Shown here in pieces: positions 14,401 through 20,478 of a stretch of 20,478 nt of DNA. The DNA comes from Opitutus sp. GAS368 (lineage in GTDB: Bacteria > Verrucomicrobiota > Verrucomicrobiia > Opitutales > Opitutaceae): the NCBI GenBank assembly GCA_945862035.1, contig CAMAXB010000017.1, positions 1 to 20,478 on the forward strand, given 5' to 3'. The first letter of the stretch is position 1; every line of letters begins with the position of its first letter. The notes beneath the pieces were generated by a model. It worked only from the letters and a program-made list of their open reading frames with translations. It did not search any database and was not told the origin of the DNA. Made by a program: the position numbers and the translations under genes.

Positions 14401-15867
14401 ATTGTGATGGGTATCCTCGGTGCCAAAGCCGCTCATGATCGCCTCGCGCACGTCGGCCTTGCCATCGCCGTCCGTGTCGCGGAAGTGCAGGAGGTCGGTG
14501 CTCTGCGTGACGTACGCGCCGCCGTCGCCCCACTCCACCCCGGTCGGGATCAGCAGGCCATCGGCGAAGACGGTGGACTTGTCGGCCTTACCGTCGGCGT
14601 CGGTGTCCTCGAGGATCACGATCTTGTCGGTCGGAGCCTGGCCTGGCTCGATCTGTGGGTAGACCGCGGAGGTCGACACCAGCAGGCGTCCCTGGGTGTC
14701 CCAGTTCATCTGGATGGGCTTGTCGAGCATCGGGTTCTCGGCCCAGAGCGTGACCTCGAGATCGTCGGCCACGACGAAGGATGGATGGGCCTGGGGCGTG
14801 AGCGGCGCGCTGATGTTGCCGATGCGGCGCGGGATCTCGGGCACATTCACCGCCTGCAGGCCGCGGAGTTGCGCGATGCGCTGTTCTTCCTGGGCGATGT
14901 AGTTGTCGAACTGGATCACCTCGGCGGCATTGCGGCCCTGCTCGCGATTCCGGAAACCGAAAATATAGGCCATGTTGGCCGGGCGGGAGCGGTGGAAGAA
15001 CCATTCGTTCTTGCGCAGGATGGACTGGCGGAGGTTTTCCGCGCGGGGATTTTCGCGCCATGCGCCGGCGGAGCCGAAGAGCTGGTCCTCGAGGATCTGC
15101 GCGACCGCGCGGTAGCCCTCAGCGTTGAGGCGGATGCCATTCTGGGTGAGCGGCGCCGCGCCCGGGAGCGGATCCTGCAGGCGATCAAAGAGGGAGAGGA
15201 AAGGCACGCCGCGCGCCGCGGCGATGTCGCGGACGGCATTGGAGTAGAGCGCGATCTCCTGGTTGCGCGTGGACGGATCGCGCCAAGGCGCACCGAGGTT
15301 CTCGTGACGAATCGGTCCGACGAGGACGAGGCGGACGCCCGGAGCCACGGACTCCAGTGTCTCAAGCAGCTTGGCATAGTCGGCGCGGAATTTCGCGAGG
15401 CCCGCAGCCCCGTCGAAGGAACTCGCCATGCCATAGCCGATGAAGGCCACGGTCGGGCGGGCCTCCGTGAGTTGCTTGACCAGTTGCTTCCAACCCTCGT
15501 CGGTGGGCTCGCGGCCGGCCTGAAGGAGACTCAGACCAAAGCGGGAGTCACCCACGGGGGTGTCACCACTCCAGCCGAGATTGCGGAAGGTCACGTTCCG
15601 ATCCGGAAAGCGCGAAGTCAGCATGACCTCGATCCATCCCTGGTACTGCTCGCCCTCGACAAAGGCGTCGCCCAGGAGGATGACGCGATCGCCCTCGAAG
15701 ATGGGCAAGAAGCCGGGCTCGTCGCCTTCCACCGGCGTCGGTCGGTCGGCCTGCTTGGCAGCGTAGGGAGTGGCCGCAGGGGCGGCGGTCGGGGAAGGCT
15801 GGGCGGACAGGGCGGGCGCGATCGCCAACACCAGCACGCCCAGCACAAAGCGGGGCCGGGATGTCAT
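11470..15867 (-). CDS. Secreted PVC-type heme protein: degenerate SGNH, membrane-bound-dehydrogenase propeller, HEAT repeats, c-type heme domain
   Basis: The product has 1465 residues. A signal peptide (1-22, ending LSAQ) is followed by an SGNH-hydrolase-like domain (about 50-265). There FEGDRVILLGDAF replaces the nucleophile serine by Ala68, and LTQNGIRLNAEGY has Arg246 where the catalytic histidine is expected, so it is probably not an esterase. Residues about 365-702 are the PVC-type membrane-bound dehydrogenase propeller, with DTDADGKAD and DTDGDGKAD (calcium-type loops) and the THHNLHSPRFGPDG motif. HEAT-like helices follow (about 720-1130). A class I c-type heme domain has CVSCH at 1182-1186 and a possible axial Met1278 in SLMPAG. 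The final 150 residues are an uncharacterised beta-rich part. It starts 36 bases after a sialidase-like gene and is likely co-transcribed with it. Substrate unknown; periplasmic redox role inferred. Confidence 0.88.
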   Translation of the reverse strand: MTSRPRFVLGVLVLAIAPALSAQPSPTAAPAATPYAAKQADRPTPVEGDEPGFLPIFEGDRVILLGDAFVEGEQYQGWIEVMLTSRFPDRNVTFRNLGWSGDTPVGDSRFGLSLLQAGREPTDEGWKQLVKQLTEARPTVAFIGYGMASSFDGAAGLAKFRADYAKLLETLESVAPGVRLVLVGPIRHENLGAPWRDPSTRNQEIALYSNAVRDIAAARGVPFLSLFDRLQDPLPGAAPLTQNGIRLNAEGYRAVAQILEDQLFGSAGAWRENPRAENLRQSILRKNEWFFHRSRPANMAYIFGFRNREQGRNAAEVIQFDNYIAQEEQRIAQLRGLQAVNVPEIPRRIGNISAPLTPQAHPSFVVADDLEVTLWAENPMLDKPIQMNWDTQGRLLVSTSAVYPQIEPGQAPTDKIVILEDTDADGKADKSTVFADGLLIPTGVEWGDGGAYVTQSTDLLHFRDTDGDGKADVREAIMSGFGTEDTHHNLHSPRFGPDGRLYLMQSVYTRTDAETPFGVVRLKAGGIFRFDPRDQRMEILFRGWVNAWGHQFDAYGQSFVTDGAGSRGINWGVPGATYFTLAPAARTLQSVSPGDHPKFSGIEVIRSAHFPADWQGTVVTNDFRAHRVVRFKLTDQGAGYVTQAMPDLIRTTDPTFRPVDIKLGPDGALYVADWSNPIIQHGEVDFRDPRRDKAHGRIWRISAKGRAPLPKVNFTTLSTGALLDLLLSPNTYDQERARRVLVERGSPAVLAELNAWTDRNASDEARLQAMWMYQGFNQPRTSVFDQLFASPKHEIRSAAMRAFPVDGGSLPLLERMVRDAHPRVQLEAVRALGKVSSARAAELALAVAEQTMDPFLDYALWLTINELADPWVAAVKSGAWRVDGREKQLEFALKAIDARRANELLGQLLAGRTIARDGSGPWIDLIGTAGGPAELRLLLNQVLAGGFEPPAAQRALTSLSEAARLRKVLPEGELASIQPLLTHSAEAVRTAAITLAGTWKLTAFVPALVDAAGQAASTATERTAALNALREIGGAEVAGRLKSLVATASATEVRREAAVALARVDLDGSLTEIVGVLKTLADDPEAPAFWRSLLGVRGAGDKLATALPGADLPVAVARAGLRPAREGNVSQPLLRELMSLAGVALPTEPLSAAELQEIARVALATGDAARGEKLYRQTDLACVSCHAIGGAGGRLGPDMTSIGASAPPDYLVESILYPNAKTKEGYHSVLLATNDGQQLTGMVTREDDNEIVLRTVTDDVISVPKRNVATRTAFGSLMPAGLIDTLLPEERNDLIAFLAQLGKPGEYDASQGGVARFWRVYTVTSGNEPIGVNRVVAGDFSLTDWVPSYTQVNGQLPREDIVAAVLSTLPPPNPGIPSNSRQPPSTSRGLYTAVVYDALRDGQVTFALEGDARAAWMNGTPLVVGASFRASVRTGRNTLVLQLPDISVATGLRLRATEGSFANQE

Positions 15868-15903
15868 GGGGGCCTGGGAGATGACTGATCGGCAACCCGA
15901 TTT

Positions 15904-17124
15904 TTAGGGGGATCGGATCTGGGCGGGGTTTGTCCGAAAGCCGGCGACGCGGTGGAAGGTGAAGTAGTTTGCGTCGTGCGCCGCCTTGGAGCCCTCCCAA
16001 GCCGTACGGCTCACGGCGATCAGATCCTCGCCATCGAACTGCCAGTCAAGATACTGCCAGGCGTGGTGGCGGGGCTCCGGGTGCTCAAGGACGACCGCGT
16101 CCACCCGCCAATCGCGCAGATCTGCGGAGGAGGCGAGCGCGACCTGGCTGCGGTAGGCGGCCGGGTCCCGTTGGAGATTGGGCAGGCTCCAGTAGCGCCG
16201 GCTCCGCTCATCATAGCGCACGGTGAACTTCGAGCCGCCGCCGGGGAACGCCGCCACCGCCGTCGCCGGCTGCCAGCTCTGACGGCTACCGTCGGGGCTG
16301 ACGTCGACAATCGTAACCACCGTGCTGGTACGAGTTGGTGAACCCGTCTCAGTGCGCGGGTTGGTGCGGAGAATATTCACGAGTCGGCCGTCGGGCGCGG
16401 CGAGCACGTTACCCTCGATCCACTGGGACTCGGATTCGGGGTGAAAGAGCGGCTCGCTGTGGCGCCACTGGCTGGCCTGCAGAAGATCGGCGTCCTCCGG
16501 CACGGACAGCACCAGCGACGCCCACTGGAGTCGGGGGCGGATGTAGAGATCGCCCCAAACGCCCGTGTTGTAGCCGCCCCCGGCAGGGTGGCGGGCGACT
16601 TCGGCGGCCAGGTCGCTCGCCAGGCCGCCGGAGAGTTCAAAGGCCCGCCAGAGCCGGCCGCCATGCGTGAGCACCGGCATCGGTGCGCCGTGGTAGCCGG
16701 GCTTCTCGCTCAACCGGCCAGTTTGGGCGTCCTGCGGAGTGGTCCAGGTCCGGCCGCCGTCGACCGATCGTCGGATCACAACATGGCCGTACTCACGGTC
16801 GACGCCGAGGAGGTAGAGTTGACCGCGGTGCACAAACAGCGTGGACCACCACTGCCCGACGACCTTCGAGAGATGCGTCCACGTGTGGCCGCGATCGGAT
16901 GACGCAAAAACTTCGGTGGTGTCATTGGTCGTGCCGGGTCCGAACCACGAGTGGCTGGCGACGTAGGATCCATCCGGGAGAATCGCGATGCTGGGACAGG
17001 CAACGTAAACGCGCTCGAAGTCCGGGCTGCGGTCGATGATCACCCCCGGGGGCAAGCTCTGCCCCGCGACTGGGCCTGCGAGCAAGACGCAGAGGATAAC
17101 GAAAACTCGCAGAGGTGGGGGCAT
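15904..17124 (-). CDS. Secreted sialidase-like (BNR/Asp-box) protein
   Basis: The product has 406 residues from ATG 17124, which places a signal peptide (PLRVFVILCVLLAGPVAGQ) at the N-terminus. An in-frame ATG at 17193 would add 23 basic residues before it, and a weak promoter candidate would place the transcript start almost at that ATG, so 17124 is preferred. Two Asp-box motifs, SSDRGHTW (about 75-82) and SVDGGRTW (about 120-127), and the segment PSIAILPDGSYVASHSWFG identify a six-bladed sialidase-type propeller. Similar proteins are annotated as exo-alpha-sialidases (GH33), but I cannot assign all catalytic residues, so activity on sialic acid is unproven. It is the first gene of a two-gene unit with the large heme protein, suggesting joint work on an extracellular glycan. 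Confidence 0.8.
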   Translation of the reverse strand: MPPPLRVFVILCVLLAGPVAGQSLPPGVIIDRSPDFERVYVACPSIAILPDGSYVASHSWFGPGTTNDTTEVFASSDRGHTWTHLSKVVGQWWSTLFVHRGQLYLLGVDREYGHVVIRRSVDGGRTWTTPQDAQTGRLSEKPGYHGAPMPVLTHGGRLWRAFELSGGLASDLAAEVARHPAGGGYNTGVWGDLYIRPRLQWASLVLSVPEDADLLQASQWRHSEPLFHPESESQWIEGNVLAAPDGRLVNILRTNPRTETGSPTRTSTVVTIVDVSPDGSRQSWQPATAVAAFPGGGSKFTVRYDERSRRYWSLPNLQRDPAAYRSQVALASSADLRDWRVDAVVLEHPEPRHHAWQYLDWQFDGEDLIAVSRTAWEGSKAAHDANYFTFHRVAGFRTNPAQIRSP

Positions 17125-17201
17125 GGGTTTGAGCCGGCCCGTGCTCTGGCGCCGAAGGCAGGCGCGGTGGAGGCCATTCGCAAGGAGGTTCATGGTGGGG
17201 A

Positions 17202-17231
17202 GTATTACTGACGGGAACCTGGATTTTTCAA
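17202..17231 (-). promoter_or_regulatory. Weak sigma-70-like promoter candidate for the sialidase-like gene
   Basis: On the minus strand TTGAAA (17226-17231) and TAATAC (17202-17207) are separated by 18 bases. The -35 is good (5 of 6) and the -10 is poor. Transcription would begin near 17195, supporting the downstream start at 17124. Confidence 0.3.
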
Positions 17232-17260
17232 CTTCGATCGCCGGACGGTCTGGTCTTTCA

Positions 17261-17310
17261 CTCGCGAACCTCGCGCACTTACGAGGCCGTTACCCCGCGC
17301 GAGTTTTTTT
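17261..17310 (+). terminator. Hairpin followed by seven T, plus strand
   Basis: CTCGCG (17261-17266) pairs with CGCGAG (17298-17303), with an inner CCTCG/CGAGG stem, and TTTTTTT follows at 17304-17310. It has the form of a rho-independent terminator on the plus strand, but no plus-strand gene leads into it. The loop is long, so it may be chance or a remnant. Confidence 0.3.
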
Positions 17311-17319
17311 CGTTTAATT

Positions 17320-17945
17320 TGGATGTCCGCTCCACGTTTTGAACGGGCTTAAGTTTGGCGGGTACGGCCGTGTCTTGCTGGGCGGTTCATGGGTTTAGTT
17401 TCGGGAGGAACCCCAGACTTCTCCGTTTTCCCCCACGGGGGCGGGGGAAAGGTTTTGCCTCGGCCTGCATCGGGCTTCGGTCGCCGGGGGAGGCGTGTTG
17501 TCGGTGTGGGTTGGAGAAGACCTCGAGGTAATCGAAGAGGTTGGCTCGGACCTGGGCCTCGTTGGTCAAGACGTGGTCGCGCGCCGCCGTGGTTTTGTCG
17601 CGGCCGAAGAGAGATTCCCTGGCCGCGTTGTTGTCGCCACTGCCCTTGCCGCTCATGCTCAGGTGCATCCTGAACCGGGCCCGCAGGCGCTGGTCGCGAT
17701 CTGGAGCGTAGAGACTGCCCGGGGGCTGTGATGGACGACCTCGCCCCGACCTCGCTGCGGGTCAGGGCCGCGTTTTCCAGTGCGGTGCAGACCAGCGCGG
17801 CGTCGTTGTGGGTGCCGACACTCCAGCTGACGACCTGCCGTGTGCACAGGTCCATCACCTTGGCCAAGCAACACCACCCTTCATCGCTAAGCAGATGGGT
17901 CCTGTCGGCGACCCCGATCTGATCGCGATGCTCCAGCCGGCCCAA
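17320..17945 (-). mobile_element. Truncated IS3-family insertion sequence remnant
   Basis: The segment holds the C-terminal half of an IS3-type OrfB transposase and about 65 bp beyond its stop, ending near a TGGATGTCCGCTCC sequence at 17320 that could be the IS end (IS3-family ends start with TG). The transposase N-terminal half, OrfA and the other end are missing. The 5' break lies exactly at the stop codon of the subunit-3 gene. The outer end at 17320 is a guess from the sequence form. Confidence 0.55.
17387..17945 (-). pseudogene. IS3-family transposase OrfB fragment, frameshifted
   Basis: Three frames in turn carry transposase sequence. The first, from 17945, reads DQIGVADRTHLLSDEGWCCL and AKVMDLCTRQVVSWSV, matching the rve-domain core that contains the first catalytic aspartates (normally WVTDITY and LDLFSRRVVGW). 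It shifts near 17742 to VVHHSPR (normally IHHSDRGSQYAS, with the second catalytic Asp replaced). A second shift near 17718 leads to SLYAPDRDQRLRARF, MHLSMSGKGSGDNNAARES and LFDYLEVFSNPHRQHASPG, ending at 17387. The last part keeps the glutamate of the DDE triad (NAARES). The first catalytic motif is also altered (VADRTH). The element is inactive. The first frame happens to be in phase with the preceding gene after its TAG stop. Confidence 0.85.
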
Positions 17946-18617
17946 CTAGGCGAGCCCAAGCTTGCGTAGAACTTCAGGCGGCGGCCCGTCAAAAGTCACC
18001 AGGGGCATGTTCCCCACATAGCCCACCTCGGTCATGCCCGCCGGGGTTGAGAAGTAGCCGCCGGCGGTGAGGTTGCGGTAGGTGGCAAAGAAGCGGGCGG
18101 CCTCCTTGTGCTCGGGCCGGGCGCGAGGCTCGAAGCAGATCTCGTCCGCGATGGCGCTCATCTGATCCGTGCTCAGGTCAGGGAAGCGCCGGTTGAACCG
18201 CCGCTGGGCCTCGGTCTCGAGCCAGGCAAATCCCGCGAGGATCGCAATGCGGTCGGCGCGCTGGGTGGGGTATGGCGCGCTGATCCACTCGTCGATGAAG
18301 TCATGGACGCCGGCGGCGGCCGCGCCGGGGCTGCTGCCCTCGGCCGGGAGGATCAGCTCGCACAGGGCGGCGGCCGTACGGCGCTGCTCATCGGTCAGGG
18401 TGAGCGGCCAGACATCGCCCGGCTTGTAATCGCGGACTAGGTCGGGATCGGTGCCGTAGCCATTGGCGGAAACGGGCGTGATCGCGGCGCCGGTGGCCGG
18501 CGTGGCGGCGAGGGCGGAGGGCAAACCGCGCTCGATCAGGGCGGTGGATGCGGCGGCCGTGAGCACCCATTTCAGGGCGGTGCGACGGTCGATGCGCGGA
18601 GGAAGGGGGGTGCTCAT
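17946..18617 (-). CDS. Gluconate 2-dehydrogenase subunit 3 family protein with Tat signal
   Basis: The product has 223 residues from ATG 18617, two bases after the stop of the GMC gene; a longer start at 18671 would lie inside that gene. The N-terminus RIDRRTALKWVLTAAASTALI has a twin-arginine motif at 11-12 followed by a hydrophobic stretch, so Tat export is likely. The mature part shows PLTLTDEQRRTAAALCELILP, then HDFIDEWIS, and ends GYVGNMPLVTFDGPPPEVLRKLGLA, as is usual for this family. In known systems the subunit helps export and assemble the flavoprotein dehydrogenase, which it accompanies here. No cytochrome subunit follows; the IS remnant occupies the downstream position. Confidence 0.88.
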   Translation of the reverse strand: MSTPLPPRIDRRTALKWVLTAAASTALIERGLPSALAATPATGAAITPVSANGYGTDPDLVRDYKPGDVWPLTLTDEQRRTAAALCELILPAEGSSPGAAAAGVHDFIDEWISAPYPTQRADRIAILAGFAWLETEAQRRFNRRFPDLSTDQMSAIADEICFEPRARPEHKEAARFFATYRNLTAGGYFSTPAGMTEVGYVGNMPLVTFDGPPPEVLRKLGLA

Positions 18618-18619
18618 GG

Positions 18620-20422
18620 TCAGATGTTTCCTTTCTTCATCTCCTCGAGGAGGTAGTCGCTCGCGCGCCAAGCCAGCGCCATCATGGTGAGGGTGGGATT
18701 CTTGTCGGCATTGGAGCAGAACGGGCCGCCGTCGGTCACAAAGAGATTCTTAACGTCCCAGGTCTGGCACCACTGGTTGGTCACCGAGTTGCGCGCGTGG
18801 GTGCCCATGATGGTACCGCCGACCTCGTGGATGATCTTGCCGCCGGGCTCGATCGCGAGCGCGCCATTGGCCGCGGGCGGCGTGGTCACGCGGCCGCCCA
18901 TCTCGGTGATGAGCTCGGCGAAGGTCTTCTGCATGTGCGCGGCCTGACGGGTCTCTTGGTCCGACCACTTCCAGTGAAAGCGCAGGACCGGGATGCCCCA
19001 CTTGTCCTTCACGACCGGATCGAGATCGCAGAAGCAGTCCTCGTTGGGAATCATCTCGCCGCGGCCGGCGAAGCTGAGAAAGGAGCCATAGTAGCGGCGG
19101 GCGTCCTCACGGAACTTGCGTCCGTAGCTGCCACCCGTGACCGACTCAAGGCCGTTGAAGGAGGTGGCGGAGGGCATGCCCCGCCCGCTGACGAATTCGA
19201 TATGGTAGCCGCGCGCGAAATCGAGTTTGCCCGCGTGCTGTTCCTTGTAGAGCCACCACGGAACATAGACGTGGCCGCCACCCGCGCCGTCCTCGTTGTG
19301 CGGCGGGAGATTTTCCAGCAGGGGGATCTGGCCGCCGAGCCGCGCGCCGACGGTATCGAGGATGTACTTGCCAACGAGCCCGCTGCTATTCGCGAGGCCA
19401 TTCGGGTAGCGGGCGGATTTGGAGTTGAGGAGAATGCGAACCGACTCGGCGGAGCTGGCGGCGAGTGTGATCACGCGCGCATAGGCCCGGCGCTCCTGGC
19501 CCGTCGTCTTGTCGATGAAGAGGATCCCGGTCGCCTTGCCGGCGTCGTCCATGAGGACCTCGCGGGCCATCGCGTTGGACACGATGTCGAGATTGCCCGT
19601 AGCGAGGGCCGGGGGCAGGTGGACCGTGGTGGACTGGTAGGTGGCGCGGATCGCGCAACCCCGGCCGCAGGGGGTCGCCCAGAAGCACGCGGCGCGCTCC
19701 GACATGGACGCGGCGAGGATGCGCTGGGCGCGCGGGTTGTTCGGGTGGATCTTGGCCGGCAGGACGTTCGGATCCTGGCGCTGGGTAAGGACGGCGCGGT
19801 GGATCGGGATGACCGGCAGGCCGAGTTTGGCCGCCCGCTGCTTGGCGAGCTGCTCCCCGGCGCGGGCGAGCGGCGGCGGCTGCAGGCAGCCCTCCGGTGA
19901 ATCCGGAGTGTTCTCAAGACCATGATTGCTGCCGAACACGCCGATCAGCATCTCGACCTTGTCGTAGTACGGCGCCACGTCGTCATAGCCCAGCGGCCAG
20001 TCGAACCCCAGGCCGTCGCGGGTGCGGGGCTTGAAATCGTATTCGCCGTTGCGCAGGGAGATGCGCCCCCAGTGATTGGTCCGCCCACCCATCATGCGGG
20101 CGCGCCACCATTCGAACTGTCGGCCAGGCTCGGACGAGGCGCTCGTGTAGGGTTCACCCGGCACCTGCCAGCCCCCGTCGATGGTCGAGTCGTAGAAGCC
20201 AAATGGTTTGTCCGGCGTGCTCGCACCCCGCAGTGGGGCCTGGGCATGCGTCTGGAACATCGGGGTCTCGTTGACCGGGTCGTAGTTCCGCCCGGCCTCG
20301 AGCATGAGGACCTTGGCTCCCTCCATGGTGAGGGTATAGGCAGTCTGGCCACCGGCTGCGCCGGATCCAACCACGATGACATCGTAACGTTCCTTGATCT
20401 GATCCGCGGGGATGAAGGGCAT
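18620..20422 (-). CDS. GMC-family FAD oxidoreductase (gluconate/sugar dehydrogenase flavoprotein subunit type)
   Basis: The product has 600 residues from ATG 20422; the frame stays open upstream, but those codons are proline-rich and unlike the family. The FAD-binding Rossmann motif VVGSGAAGG (17-25) with LEAGRNYDP (41-49), and GGRTNHWGR (112-120), define the N-terminal GMC region. Three cysteines lie within ACFWATPCGRGCA (about 245-257), a motif seen in sugar dehydrogenase flavoproteins. The C-terminal GMC domain has GGTIMGTHARN with a likely catalytic His542, and NADKNPTLTMMALAWRASDYL with Asn575. It would oxidise a sugar, sugar acid or polyol at an alcohol carbon, in the periplasm when carried by the Tat subunit. 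Substrate cannot be read. The first 56 bp upstream in the window show no clear promoter. Confidence 0.9.
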   Translation of the reverse strand: MPFIPADQIKERYDVIVVGSGAAGGQTAYTLTMEGAKVLMLEAGRNYDPVNETPMFQTHAQAPLRGASTPDKPFGFYDSTIDGGWQVPGEPYTSASSEPGRQFEWWRARMMGGRTNHWGRISLRNGEYDFKPRTRDGLGFDWPLGYDDVAPYYDKVEMLIGVFGSNHGLENTPDSPEGCLQPPPLARAGEQLAKQRAAKLGLPVIPIHRAVLTQRQDPNVLPAKIHPNNPRAQRILAASMSERAACFWATPCGRGCAIRATYQSTTVHLPPALATGNLDIVSNAMAREVLMDDAGKATGILFIDKTTGQERRAYARVITLAASSAESVRILLNSKSARYPNGLANSSGLVGKYILDTVGARLGGQIPLLENLPPHNEDGAGGGHVYVPWWLYKEQHAGKLDFARGYHIEFVSGRGMPSATSFNGLESVTGGSYGRKFREDARRYYGSFLSFAGRGEMIPNEDCFCDLDPVVKDKWGIPVLRFHWKWSDQETRQAAHMQKTFAELITEMGGRVTTPPAANGALAIEPGGKIIHEVGGTIMGTHARNSVTNQWCQTWDVKNLFVTDGGPFCSNADKNPTLTMMALAWRASDYLLEEMKKGNI

Positions 20423-20478
20423 GGGGGAAAAGCGAGGGATGCGGTACGCGGAGGGGGATGACGGGGGTACGGTCAACG

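Noticed and set aside
13783..15888. 701-codon open frame on the plus strand opposite the heme protein
   Set aside because: Composition rich in Arg, Glu, Val and Gly without domains; the minus strand encodes well-defined domains over the whole stretch.
17193..17195. Upstream ATG for the sialidase-like gene
   Set aside because: It would put 23 basic residues before the signal peptide and coincide with the predicted transcript start; ATG 17124 fits better.

Overview
The window looks like chromosomal DNA of a high-GC member of the Verrucomicrobiota, most likely close to Opitutaceae. The reasons are the gene content (a very large PVC-type membrane-bound dehydrogenase with HEAT repeats and a c-type heme site, a GMC oxidoreductase paired with a Tat-exported subunit 3, a TPR/ExbB/ExbD/VWA cluster) and the many short palindromic intergenic repeats. 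This is an inference from protein and repeat style, not from a marker gene. No rRNA, tRNA or CRISPR array was seen.

Layout. (1) 1-2666, plus strand: the C-terminal end of a circularly permuted ATP-grasp protein, an alpha-E protein, and an OGG1-like DNA glycosylase. Between the first two, which are normally adjacent, sits a ~460 bp cassette (248-706). It is bounded by 28-bp inverted repeats and carries a four-helix-bundle (S23/23S intervening-sequence-type) reading frame whose 5' end is broken by a stop codon. (2) 2618-3706, minus strand: a glyoxalase I-like VOC protein followed by a decayed membrane-protein gene with two in-frame stops and a frameshift. (3) 4018-11140, minus strand: a six-gene operon coding for a large exported TPR protein, a small exported TPR-like protein, ExbB/TolQ, ExbD, a second ExbD and a membrane-anchored VWA-like protein. 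Stop/start overlaps couple most of the genes. (4) 11470-17124, minus strand: a sialidase-like secreted protein followed by a 1465-residue secreted multidomain protein (degenerate SGNH, beta-propeller, HEAT, c-type heme, C-terminal domain). (5) 17320-17945: a truncated, frameshifted IS3-family remnant abutting the next gene. (6) 17946-20422, minus strand: a GMC flavoprotein dehydrogenase and its Tat-signal subunit 3.

How the genes may work together. Region 3 is best read as an ion-motive-force-driven envelope machine: an ExbB/ExbD motor, periplasmic TPR scaffolds and a VWA-like protein in place of an obvious TonB. Regions 4 and 6 look like extracytoplasmic sugar or polyol oxidation and glycan handling, with heme and flavin redox proteins. 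Region 1 contains part of the ATP-grasp/alpha-E pair of unknown peptide-ligase-like function, plus base-excision repair.

The most unusual aspect is the density of unrelated palindromic or tandem repeats at gene boundaries (213-241, 248-706, 3758-3796, 5947-6056, 6617-6635, 11259-11298, 11390-11454). One of them is embedded in the coding end of exbB. The most interesting single element is the IVS-like cassette sitting in an operon mRNA rather than in 23S rRNA.
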